Below, in pieces: positions 23,490 to 35,064 of a stretch of 64,000 nucleotides of DNA (position 1 is the stretch's first letter; each line of letters begins with the position of its first letter). The translations under genes were made by a program, and so were the position numbers. The DNA is from Seriola aureovittata (Eukaryota > Chordata > Actinopteri > Carangiformes > Carangidae). Under the pieces are notes generated by a model. It was not told the origin of the DNA, searched no databases, and was given only the letters and a program-made list of their open reading frames with translations. Where the stretch lies: NCBI RefSeq assembly GCF_021018895.1, contig NC_079377.1:20252001-20316000 (forward strand), written 5' to 3'.

Positions 23490-24670
23490 AGAGCACAAAA
23501 AGAAAAGAAAAATCTTTGCATGTAGTTCCTCTTTAATACAATCATATTTAACGTGGATATAAAAACCATTATGAAAAAGTTCCTCTTAAAAATAAACATA
23601 CTGTTTCACTGTATGTTGTTTTTGTAGGGTGATCAATGGAGATCTGGTTGTAGCATGTATGATGCTGTAATGCAACGTATTGAAATTATTTTATTATTAG
23701 TATTTAACAATTTTTTATTAAGCTGTTATTATAAACAAGTATATATTTGTTTATTGTGCTCCTCCTAAGATTGATCTACGTATTTGTATTCAGTGAAACT
23801 GCTGTAGTTTTTTTCCTCTGTCCTTATATACAATCCTGTTTAACATTTAATTGCCCATTTATTCTTCCACTGAGCATCTCCAATAAAACAGGTGGGAATT
23901 CGAAACCTTGCTTAGGGGCACCTGTATATTAGAAAACATTTTCTAAATATGTTTTGCCCTCTCATAGTAAACAGTGTAATAAGCCCTGGCCTGCAGTGGA
24001 GACCAGGCTGAGGAGAGCCAGCAGGCCTTGACCCTAGTGGAACCGCACAGAGCTGAGGGCATCGCATCCGAACACTGAAGTTACTTTAAACTCCTGTAAC
24101 TTTAATTCTCTTTGACATGGAGAGATGTAGCTTTGAGCCACACCATGTACACTGCAATTAAGATCAGTGAATCACAACCACCATAAAATAATCCTGTTAC
24201 CCTCTCTCTGTCTGTCCGTCTGTCTGTTAGCCTGGCTGGAAGCACTGATCTCCACCACTCAAGGTCAGGGACAGTGAAGGGTCATCGGACCACCAGCAAC
24301 ATTTTCAGACAGTGGAGACCAGTAATGTGCTTTTACCAAGAAGGAAGACTGGATGGCGTGAGTGTGAATTACACATTTGTTTATGAGTTACAAAGCGTAA
24401 TGAAGAAAAACGGCACAGTCTTGGCAGAATAACTCGTCTGTGCTGCCAAACTTGCACAAGTGCTGAGTTTATATCACTTTGCCTCCTGCAGGGACGTGAA
24501 GCGTCTGGATTTGAATCAGATTTGTGTTTTTTTGCTGGAAGTGTCACCCTCTCTGTGAGAATAATGTGACGATTATCTACAAGGAAAAGGTTGATGGAGC
24601 ATGTTGATTCTTTTTTAGCAACGCAATGTTTTACATTGACAGAGAGCCACAGCTTTTCATGTGGGAGATG
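23490..24670. other. Intergenic DNA, no supported feature
   Basis: AT-rich to 23950, then more complex. A short CTGT/CCGT-rich patch lies at 24206-24230. Confidence 0.4.
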
Positions 24671-24678
24671 CCCAGAAC

Positions 24679-24717
24679 CAGATAAAATCAGATCAGATTG
24701 CATTCTGATTTTATCTG
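24679..24717. repeat. Perfect 13-bp inverted repeat, 13-nt loop
   Basis: CAGATAAAATCAG at 24679-24691 is the exact reverse complement of CTGATTTTATCTG at 24705-24717. Confidence 0.9.
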
Positions 24718-24910
24718 ACTTATTCAGTCCAAACAAAAAATGACATAAACTATTCATGCACAACTTTTCTTAACAATGTTATAAAGTCAGAGGCACACTG
24801 GTAAGAGAAGTAAACCAGTCTAATGTTTGGGGTTCCTGAAGGGGAGAAGGGGCCCCCGATGGCATCCTCATACTGGCACAACTATAAACCCCCCTTAAAC
24901 TTCCCATAAA

Positions 24911-24944
24911 TCCCTGAATGCCTCCCCTGTGAGGCATTCAGGGA
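24911..24944. repeat. Perfect 14-bp inverted repeat, 6-nt loop
   Basis: TCCCTGAATGCCTC at 24911-24924 pairs completely with GAGGCATTCAGGGA at 24931-24944 around the loop CCCTGT. It could form a stable hairpin on either strand. No U-tract or known RNA family is attached. Confidence 0.9.
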
Positions 24945-24949
24945 CTAAA

Positions 24950-26770
24950 ATGTAAATTGTAGTGTCTGCCAATAGTCTGCAGTTGTGCTTCAGTGGGTCT
25001 CTTTGCCCATGGAGTGTAGGATCTGCACTGTACAAAGTACTTCATAAAAAGAAATAAGAGTGGCGTTATCTGAACCACTGCATTTCTTCTCTACTGCCTC
25101 TCTCTCTGTCTGTGTCTCTGTCCTCTTCCCATTGTCTGGTTCTGGCCTTTTCTCCATAGATGACAAGTGTTGTAATTACAGTCACGTTCTGTCTCCATCT
25201 CCAGCTTCACAGAGGAGCCCTGACAGCTGAGCAGGACTTTGACGTCCCCTCGCTGCTAATGCTTCATAGACTGCAGGGTGGGGGCAAAACGTGAGGGTGC
25301 GTGTCATTTAACTCCAGACAGTGTGAGTTTCAATTTGGCTTGCAAGGATATTTCTATTCCAATAACCTGTATGTCTGCAGGGGAAGTCAGTGGAGCATTC
25401 ATACTATTTTTTCAGCAGTAAAAATTCTCAGTTGCATCGTAGGGTTTATCTCAAACTTCAAAGTCAGTACCAACAAATGGGACCACTGTTGAGAGTTTTA
25501 TGTTGGGTTGCAATGTGTCAGGATCATATTGGACAGGATATGAAATTGATTGCTTCAAAGCATAAAAGGAGGCAGCAGAACAGGAAACTCTTGAGACTGA
25601 ACCTTAATTGTTGACCCTGGAAACAGCAACTGTCACAAAATCCCACCACAAGGTCCATTTAGTAGCAAAGTGTATCATGACCTTCCTCAGCCAATTAATT
25701 CAACCCCTTCTGCTGACGGAGATCATGTTAAAGCACCAGAACAGCTTCATACTGGATCTTTATGTGAGATTATTTTGTCTAAAACTATTAACAAGCTTAA
25801 AAATGAACTTTGAATCTTTAACTTTCCAGCCGAGATGGAAGAGGAATCCTTTAGGTGATCACAAAAAAAGGAAATTTAAGTTTCTACAACAGGATTACAA
25901 GCTGCAACACAGCTAAGAAACAGCCCATGTGTTGACCCTGTTTAGTCGACACCAGTAACAGTTTTACTCTGTAAAGAATACAAACTCAACTAACTGCACA
26001 GGTTTAGGATAGAGATAAGTAATGAGTACCATCATTGAACAGAGGAGGGACACATAAACAGATATGCAAACTATGATTTGATTGAGTTTTCTTCTGTTAA
26101 ATTGATAACACAAAACTATTCAAAGCATTATTTTTAGTGCCTACAATATTTGTTTATTAGAAGTAGCGACAGAAGGCAAAACTAAACAAAATGCTTCCCC
26201 TCCAGAAGTTAAATAACATGAGCACAATATCTCCTTGAATTAATGAAGTGAAATAAAAAACAGTTCAGTCAAATTATCAGGTTTCTGAACAAGAAAAATG
26301 AAGAAGCTAATCCATGTTAATTGTGTTATGCAACAGACTAATCGCTCTAAACAAACGAACAGACCTCAAGAATAATCATGCCGAATAAAACAATATTTAT
26401 CTCCTTCGGAATTAAATCAGACTGAAGTCGAGTCATCCCCCGTTAAACCCAGACCCTGATTCATTTTCATGATTACCTGTCTTTCCCAAACCAAACTGTG
26501 ACATCACTGGACTTACTATCTTTTTGCAATCATCTTGTAATTAAACCTCCTGCAAAAACCACTCACACGGGCGCCGATCTTTGGCTTTGTTGTCCAAGAA
26601 ACATTGTGGGCGGCTTTTGTGTCAATACACGAATATCCACACACCTACACAAACACATCGCAAATACAATTGTATTGTTGGACAAGGAAAGCGGTTTTGG
26701 ATGATCTTGACTCCACGCAGGGCAAATGATGTCATGATGCTGAAACGGTGCCTAGCAGCTCATTCACTTA
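24950..26770. other. Intergenic DNA, no supported feature
   Basis: Ordinary AT-rich unique sequence without exon or repeat recognition. Confidence 0.45.
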
Positions 26771-26771
26771 A

Positions 26772-26774
<3 letters not shown>

Positions 26775-26803
<29 letters not shown>
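26775..26803. repeat. (CA)n microsatellite
   Basis: A perfect run of about 29 bp. Confidence 0.93.
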
Positions 26804-26984
26804 GCATGTGAAGTGTGACTTTTACAGATAGGAAAGCAGAGCCATCTTTCCTTTAGTTGGTTCTTCCTGTATTTCATGTGCTGAAAGACTGTAAACATCA
26901 AATGTGCAATATACAGGAAAAATATCTTTAATAAAAATCACTTCTATGATACTCTTCAAGACACTGACAATGACACACTCCAGT

Positions 26985-27180
26985 GACCAGGGTTGTGCAT
27001 GAATGCGCTTAATGAGCGGCGGTCACTGAACATGCTTTCACACACCAGAAGGTGGCAGTAGTGAACCAAAAAGCTGTTTGCCAGCCGCCAAAGAAACACG
27101 AGAAGAAGAAGAAGAAGAAGAACTGGCTGCACGCGAGGGTTTACGGCACCCAGCATGCATCAGGTGCGGTGTCTGGTGCT
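26985..27180 (+). mobile_element. Retroelement-like repeat with (GAA)n tail
   Basis: It reads 'accagaaggtggcagtagtg' then 'tgccagccgccaaagaaac' then (GAA)7 at 27100-27122. The 'ggtggcagtaatgc...gccaaccgccaa...(AAG)n' layout is a common fish interspersed element by recall. The class is not settled. Confidence 0.5.
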
Positions 27181-27509
27181 GCTGAGGTCACTCGAAAGAG
27201 CAAATGAAATGGACTAATTGGTGCAGATTCCAACGCAGCCTTTTTTTGTGCCAGAGAAAATAACCTGCTGTCACCACAGGAGGGCAGTAAATTACAAGAT
27301 GAAACAGGCAATATCAGATCAGTTATGGAACTGAACGCTGTTCTGAGATGTAAATGAAGATATCAGTTCCACTTCAGCGTCACTCTAATTGATGTCTATT
27401 TGTTTCTCTAACTGGTCAAGTACTGTTGGTCTGACACTAAATAATGCTCAAATAGACGATCTCACACAAACTTTCAGTCTTTCTCTTTCTATCTCTCTCA
27501 TTCACTCAC

Positions 27510-27705
27510 TCTCACACACACAGATATGCACCCGTCACAATTAATCATTTATGGTCGAAGCTATTTTAACCGACAGGACAGCAAACAGTGAACTGCAAGG
27601 AAGGCGCCCATTGTGCCATCTGCCGAAGCTCTACGGATGTCATAAAACAGCTAAAAACTAACATTAAGGCGATAAACCTTATTGACGCCCTTTTAAACAC
27701 ACACA

Positions 27706-27756
<51 letters not shown>

Positions 27757-28625
27757 ATTTCTTCTTATTTTCAAATGGAACTAATTTGACCTTTGAGCCA
27801 CTTTGCAGCTTTGTCACAGTTCAGTGCAGCATGACTATGGCAAGTCCTTTACTGTAGTCACACACACACACACACTTAGATTCAGGTACACTTATACACA
27901 TTCACATGGTTCATTTCAAATTGTAAGTCCTTGTTCATTTGATGGCATATATGCTCTCTTCCCCTGATTTTATGGCTTACAGGGCTCTCAGACATGCATG
28001 AGTGAGCACACACACACACACATCACAGAAAATCAACTAGGACAGTGATTTAGAAGGTCTGTCACAACATGCTACACACACACAAACACACACACACACA
28101 CACTCCCTACAGTATACACACATTAATGCAGGAGAGATCAGATTGTCAATAACTCGACTGAAATTGTCTGGGGGGGGGGGGGATGTTCACATTTGTAGAG
28201 ACCTTGCACTTCCTACACACACGCACACACACACTGCTGGCACCGCGTCCTCAGGGACAGACGTTAGCAGGTGAGGGGAGAGTAATGAATTGTAAAAAAT
28301 AAGAAAGAAAAACACATATGGGCTCGGTGGAGATGCCTGGCAGGAAAGGGGGAAGAGTGAGAGTGAAGAAGAGAAAAGACAAGGAGATGATGCTGCAAAA
28401 TCAAAACCTCCTCCACCAGCACAAAAAATATCAATTATCGGATTTGATAATCACCCTGAGTGCCGGTTAATCCTGCAGTTCAGTGTCCTCTACTCCCCGG
28501 ATCAGGGTTCAGACCCCAGTCATTTTTATTCTGGCTGCATAATCAGTGACATGTCTGTCTCAGCTGATATTGGCTGATTGCTCAATTATTCCATTTGCAA
28601 TTTGCAAACACACACACACACACCT
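27510..28625. repeat. Cluster of short CA microsatellites and a G13 run
   Basis: CA runs occur at about 27513-27522, 27696-27754 (longest, interrupted), 27859-27875, 28008-28023, 28076-28102, 28217-28233 and 28608-28623. G13 lies at 28170-28182. No exon lies among them. Confidence 0.85.
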
Positions 28626-28629
28626 CCAT

Positions 28630-31055
28630 ATAGTCAGTATGCTATGAGTCGTTTAATTTGAATAGCAAAGTGACAGATCGATGGTGTGAAAATATTCACT
28701 TAAAAACTCAGTGTTATATTCTGACAGACTGAATGGTGATGACTGCAGCTTGCTAATGTTGTGAGCACCCAGCTCACGTTATGAGCAGTCGCTACGTCAG
28801 CTTAAACAACTTGAGCCTCTGTCAACGTCGTGTAGTGTTGTTACAACAGATGCTGCCTGTCGAAATTCACAAACAATAATGGAAAAATATCAGGGCATGA
28901 ACACTTTGACATGTTGTTAATATAAAGAGAAGAACTGAGACTCACTCACCTGGAATTCTGTGTTAGATAGGTTTGAGGTGTGACACAGATGATTTAGAGG
29001 AAGGTGTTTCTCCACTGAACGCTCAAATAAGAAACATATTAACCCTCCATTAAACTTCTGGGAAGACAGTGAACATGCCGGACCCCACAAGTGTTATTGA
29101 TAACATAATCGACAGTTCTGTTCTGGTCAGTGTGTAACGATGAGCCAGCATGCACAATACCAGGAGGCTCAGACAACAGCTCAATGGAAATCAGCCATCG
29201 TTAATGAAATTATTTACACCTGTGCTTCTTCTACTGCGCCATGTTAAAATGTCCGCAGTGAAAAAGAGCTTTTATTGAAGAACCAGAGTATGACTGGGGT
29301 TAGTAAAGGTAATGTAAGTACAGAATTTTAAATTGTAATCCATTACACTAGTTGTTACTGAAAAAGAAGGGATTGGATTGGTAAGTGACCATACAGATAA
29401 ATATCATTAAAAACAACAATGATCTGACTGATGTGTCATCCTGTCATGGGCTCAGAGCCACCTACGACGATTCTGTTGTAATTGTTGCCTGATAACCAAA
29501 CCCCAACGGTTTTTTTTGTTTTGTTTTGTTTTGTTTGTTTCTTTGGAACCAACTGAGCTCATGAATATGTTCTGGCAGAATAATGTGGCCATTCAGAGTA
29601 ATCAGAGGCTGGTTTCCATCTGGGACAACAGGTGAACGCAATTAGCAATGCGACAGGTCGACAAATCACAGGCAACATGCTCACAGAGGAATCCTGCTCC
29701 GGTGAGTTCATGCCACAAAGCACATCGAGACCATGTATGACAATGAATAGCATCCGTCTTTTTTTCTAAAAGTGCATTCATCACAGCTGAAGACACACAC
29801 AGCTTTTCTACACAAACACTGCGACTGTGTAGACTTGAGAGTCGGTTTCATATCAGCTGTATGTTGATTTGAGCGTGTTGGTGTGAGGACATAGTTTAGG
29901 TTGAACATCTCTTTAAGCAAATTTTTTGTTTCCTTTTCTGATTACTTCTGTCACTTGATCTGTCTCTTGTCATTCATTTGCGTTCTGGTGCAAAAGAAAC
30001 TCAGTGTCGTCTTTAGGTTCTTGTGACTGTCCACTCTGACAGGCAGTAGTTTCCACTCTATATTATTACTCTACAGTGGCAAATTCTTAATTTTGGAATC
30101 ACATAACTCGAGGTTTGTTCTGACTGAAAGCAAATTCAAATTTGAACGCTTTGCCATTTGTGTGTTTTCACCCCAAACAGTTATACTAACTATACAGATG
30201 TTAGCTGTAAGCCAGCTAGCAAAAGACACTGCACCCAAAAGGGAAGTGCTTTGTAAAATGTTTTGGTATTTTGGAGCTTGAATGTGAGCATTTTGAAAGT
30301 GTTCCTCGTACGTTGTTAAGGGGTTATAGTCAGAATAGCCACAAAGCTGAACATTGTACATTTTAAATCAATTTAAAAATATTTTACAGCTGACATTTTG
30401 GCTTTTCATAGCAGGAAAAACAGTGTGTGATAAATTTAAAGACAACTAAATCCCATTTGAATTGACCTAGTTCCAGGTTGGCTGGCTTTGCTTGCTGACA
30501 CACTTAATGGAACCAAGCCATTGCTAATGAACTTTGATTTTAGATCTGTTGAGGTTATAGATTTCATTTCTTCTAGATTCATATATGTATCATTTATTTA
30601 AGTGTAAGATTAGGAAATCCTGGATGAAATGTCAATTTAGTTGAAACTTCTGCATCTTTGAACAATTTCCTAAAACACTGAGGGATGCCATTACATTTTA
30701 TAAACTGGTTCCCTTATTCCTGACCGAGAAAAAAAAAAGTAATAATGCATTTTACATTTAATTCAATTTCTCACTTGTCTGTAAACAAATCAGTTGGTGC
30801 AATTATAAAATGGCTGAAAACTGATTCATTTTTTGGGCATTTTTGGCAACAGCTTTCAAAGCTAAGTCTTTAATGAAGACTAATCTAATTAAATCTTAAA
30901 CTACATAATCCTCCTTTATAAGGATTATATATCTTTGTGCTAGAAGGATCCAGTGTGCTAAAATAGAAATGACAATTTTTTATGGACAAGATTAAAAACA
31001 ATCAGTGTGCAGCTGAAACTATCTTACTTGCAAGCAACAGGGGGTTTTGAGGTTT
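28630..31055. other. Intergenic DNA, no supported feature
   Basis: Unique-looking AT-rich sequence with a GTTTT-type run near 29510-29540. No exon evidence. Confidence 0.45.
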
Positions 31056-31059
31056 TAGC

Positions 31060-31370
31060 TGTGGGCTACGAACAAGTCCATTTACATTGTCACTAGTCAT
31101 TACCCATGAATCATTCCCATCACGATTGAGAAGGAGGAGGGCAGGAGTTATATAGTCAGAGAGAAATACATTTTAAGCCCCAAGTGTGTGGGAGCCATTA
31201 GCCATGGAGCCATGTTATTATGTGCCTGTCACCTCAATGATAAGTGGAGCTATTGTGGGCTGCACTGCACAGTATATGTGGCATTTATACAGAACTATTA
31301 GGGTAGAGGCAGAGCATCAGGTTTCTGAGCATTATATTATCAAAGCCTGATCTTTTCATTGTAACTCTGA
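31060..31370. other. Possible conserved non-coding element
   Basis: Complex block with 'cccatgaatcattcccatca', 'gccattagccatggagccat' and 'acctcaatgataagtggagc', no repeats and no coding frame. Enhancer-like in appearance only. Confidence 0.22.
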
Positions 31371-32389
31371 ATGATCTATTCACTGTCTATCAAACCAATT
31401 AACCACAGCACAGCCGCCACAGGTGTCCGCACACTCCTGATAGGAAAAAAAAAAGAAGTCAATCAGTCAGTTTGTGCGGGTGATATACGCACAGGCGTTG
31501 ATGTCTTTCCCACCTTATTGGATAAAGCGAGTCTGAATAGTCGTCAGGTGACAAAAGAGTTTGAATCAGTTTCTGGATGGCCATGTAGTGGACATTTATT
31601 TTATCAATTGCATACTGTTGTTTATTGACAAAAACTTTCTGCTTCAACTTAAAAGCTTCAAGGAGAGATTTCACCAAATTTGATGTTCCCCACTCACCTT
31701 TCAAGGATTAATATATCTTAATTTGCATAAAAATACACTTTCTGCCAGGCAAGTAATATAATAATGTGTCAACTTTTATTACTTTTATTCTTATTGAACT
31801 TTGTGATTAAAGATTCTGCCTCTGAGTGGTGGCAAAAACAGAAAAATGTCTGTCAAAATCTGTACTCAGTATGACTAATATAAAATATGAACAGCAATTT
31901 CCACCGTTTCAATGTCATCACCTCATTCGGTACGAGTGGGACATTTTGAGTGGTTATTAAGCATGACAGCTCAAAGAAAATGCTGCTAAATGAAGTGTGT
32001 TACTGTGTGCCAGTGTTCTCTTGTCTGCATATATCAACCTGTGTAAATATGTGTGCACACACGTGTGTGTGTGAGCTTACTATTGCTAATGAGTATACGT
32101 TGGTCAGACTCAGTGAAGCGTGACGGCTGATTCGGTATTCATGTGCAATTATACTGAACGTCTTTTCACAGATGTCGAGAAGGATGATAACAGATGATAA
32201 TTTAATGAACGTTGCAGGGAAAAAAAGGTTTGATTAAAATGGCAGGGACATACAGTATCTGAGGCTATTGATCGAGGGACAGTGAAAAGAATAATGTTTT
32301 AAGGAAATGACTCGTTTTCAGCCATTTTGGCAGCGTCAGTGTCAGTGTCTGTCGGTGTTTGTGCAGACATTCTCAGCCCACTGATGATG

Positions 32390-32560
32390 AAACCTACAGA
32401 CTTTAATGATCCTTTGAATTCTTGCATCACCAGTAGATTGACATATTTGGCTTTTAGAGAAATGTCTTGAGAATTATTATATGAAATTTGGTACAAATGC
32501 CTATGAATGATTTCTCATGAGTTTGCTGATCCCCTGACTTTTCCTCTAAGTCATACAGCT
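32390..32560. repeat. Dispersed repeat family B, short copy 3
   Basis: It contains 'agagaaatgtcttgagaatt', 'gaaatttggtacaaatg' and 'gctgatcccctgacttttcc', the same ordered blocks as the middle of the 21240-21845 copy in the same orientation. Confidence 0.5.
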
Positions 32561-32639
32561 TTGTATGAAATACCTCAACCAGTAATGATGTTTCACAGAG
32601 CTGCTAGCAAGAGTCTTAGTCTTTTTAAAATGAATGTCA

Positions 32640-32960
32640 CACACAGGCGGCAACCTCCGAGGCTGAAAAATGAAGCCAACACGGCAGTGCCAAAACCTGC
32701 AGTTCCTCAAACGGTCACTTGAGGCTGGCTCCAAAAGCGAGTCAATCCCCACAGACTCCCATGTTAAAATGCTGAACTTTAGCTCCACATGCACATGACC
32801 TCTTAGCCCTTTTTTGGATTAGCGGGGAATTAGGCGGAGTTGAGCACTGCCAAGATGGTGACAGTGCAGCAGCCCACTCTGACCTTTCCCTTCAGAAACC
32901 TGTGGGTGAAGTCACGGAGGCTACGTCCATCTTTATATAAAGTCTATGGTCACACATCAA
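32640..32960. repeat. Interspersed repeat ending 'cacggaggctacgtcca...tataaagtctatgg'
   Basis: It starts 'cggcaacctccgaggctgaa' and 'atgaagccaacacggcagtg', continues 'ggctggctccaaaagcgagt' and closes 'gaagtcacggaggctacg'. I recall this order from a widespread percomorph repeat. No internal coding frame. Confidence 0.6.
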
Positions 32961-33867
32961 TGTTCCATATCTGGATAATGCATGAACTAAACTTACAGAG
33001 CACCTTTTTCTACATGCACATGTTCACACACACTCAGATAAAGTCAGTCCCACAATGCAACTGTTTGAATAGAGTTGTCCTCACAATAAAGTAATATTCA
33101 CACAAGCACACATTCAGTATACAGAGTACACAGAACTGACCAATCAGTTCTCCTCCTCCTTCTATTCAAAAAATTACTTACAGTATATTTGTGATATTGT
33201 ATTGCTGCTCTCTGGACTACTGTTGCTGCTGTTTCAAATACAGCAGTCAGGCCCGAAGGGAGCAAAATTTAATCTTGATGTACTGCAGATAGACAAGCTG
33301 TGAAATATTCATTTTCCCCCTCCACATTATTGTCTCATAGTTTTGACGCAGAGGGGAAACGTGGAGTGAGCGGTAAGGACTGAACCCCAAAAGTCAACTT
33401 TTCCACAGACTATTCCAGGGTTTTATAGCATTTACACTTCACAAAATAATATACAAGATGTGCCAAGTGAAGCCATCTTTATATTTTACAGCTTTTCTGC
33501 TTTACTGGCCTCGTGTCTGCTTGTTAAAGCCAATAAAACGAGTGGACATCACGCTGCAGCTTTAATTAATCAAAAACAACCATAAATTAAAACCATAAAA
33601 AAGATCACTGAATCAGCATTAGAACGGCGTTACTACAAAAATCCTTAATTGGATGGATATCACCTTAGGTCGTAAACCAGGTGCTGGGAAAAATGTGTCT
33701 ATTTATCATAGATGTTTCCCTACAGCCGTGTTCTGTTGAACAGGATTAAGATCAGGATCAATTGACGTCGTTTCTGAAGCTGCAGGTTAAAAAAAAAATA
33801 CATCGTGTTCCTAATGTTGTGAGATTAGTGTGTACGGACCATGTCCTGTCTCTCTCTCCCTCTGGCA

Positions 33868-33868
<1 letters not shown>

Positions 33869-33910
<42 letters not shown>
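33869..33910. repeat. (CA)21 microsatellite
   Basis: A perfect run of about 42 bp followed by two TCACAC units. Confidence 0.95.
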
Positions 33911-33917
<7 letters not shown>

Positions 33918-34149
33918 CACACTATGTCCCACTTGGTGAATGCAGAAATCGCCATGAAAATAAGATCTGAGGATTAGGATTGGGCCGATCTTGGCTCAGT
34001 GAATTGGACTGCAGATTTACAGGGCAGGCACAGGTTTAATGCATTTCCTCCAGGAGCATTACACATGCACAAACACATAGACACTTACACAGTCGCAGGG
34101 CTGCGAAACATTATGCGAACACGCACATAAATCCAAAGGCCCACCTGAA

Positions 34150-34320
34150 GAATCTCATACTCTCTCAGTTGATCTGGGGTCTAGGTTAAGCCAGTCTGCT
34201 CTAAGAGGATTAGCATAAAGTCAATTAGCATATGGGTAATTAGCATAATGCGATTTTTCTATGGTGACTGACATTCTCGTGACCCATCCATTATATAACC
34301 CGCTGTTGGTTTCCTTTGTG
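34150..34320. promoter_or_regulatory. Candidate enhancer: three ATTAGCATA sites at exact 15-bp spacing
   Basis: ATTAGCATA begins at 34209, 34224 and 34239, separated by two different 6-bp spacers, so this is not a simple tandem repeat. Each site joins a homeodomain TAAT/ATTA core with ATTAGCAT, one base from the POU octamer ATTTGCAT. The surrounding 170 bp is complex and repeat-free. Function is inference. Confidence 0.35.
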
Positions 34321-34849
34321 CACGGCCAAACTTCCCTGGCAAGAAAAAACAGAAACTTTGCCAGAACAAGATTTGCCTGAAACTATGCTGTCAAAGTGTC
34401 GACAGGAGAAGACAACAACATTGATTATTTATATACTTGAAAATATATTGCTCAACACAGAGTGGGTAATTTGTCGTAGCCTCAATGAGAATCTCTATGA
34501 GGGAATATTATTCATACTTTTATATGTGTATGACGTCTGTGGTGCCTAAATCTGAGAGTTAACACCCAACTCTGCTGCTTATCAACTTTTCATTCATTGT
34601 TTTTTTATTGGCTGCACATAGATCAGTTACCGATGAAATGCTGACAACACACAACTTTTCATTTCACCATAATGTTAAGATTTGAATTCCATAGACTCTC
34701 TAGTTTGACAGTGGTAACCAGGTGGTAACTGATGATAACAGGATATAATAGAAATATTCACAAGGCCTGAAATAATAATAAGTAAACTACTGCTCTAGAC
34801 TTTCATGCCTGCGCGCTGTTCAACAGCCTTGGCCTTGTGAATGTAGTAA

Positions 34850-35060
34850 CTGAAGAACAAATGTTCACTGCGACTCAAGGACGAACTGATTCGATTTTGG
34901 AGGTCAAAGGTCAAAGTCACAGTGACTTCACGAAATACAGTTTTGGCCTTGTGATGGAGCAACGTCTCAGTAACTGCTCAAGGGAATCTCTTCAAATTTG
35001 GCTCAAACATTCACTTGTACTCAAGGATTATTTACAACCGCAAGGTGGTTATTGTAGTTT
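34850..35060. repeat. Interspersed repeat with 'aggtcaaaggtcaaagtcac' core
   Basis: It contains 'ttggaggtcaaaggtcaaag' followed by 'tcacagtgacttcacgaaa' and 'cagttttggccttgtgatgg'. This block order is familiar from a common fish repeat. The tandem AGGTCA half-sites are part of that repeat and should not be read as a specific receptor site. Confidence 0.5.
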
Positions 35061-35064
35061 TCAG

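Noticed and set aside
24305..24763. Minus-strand open frame of 152 residues
   Set aside because: Composition looks random and no family is recognised; the region contains a perfect hairpin better explained at DNA level.
34880..34920. Tandem AGGTCA half-sites suggesting a nuclear receptor element
   Set aside because: They belong to a common interspersed fish repeat, so the motif is likely present at very many sites.
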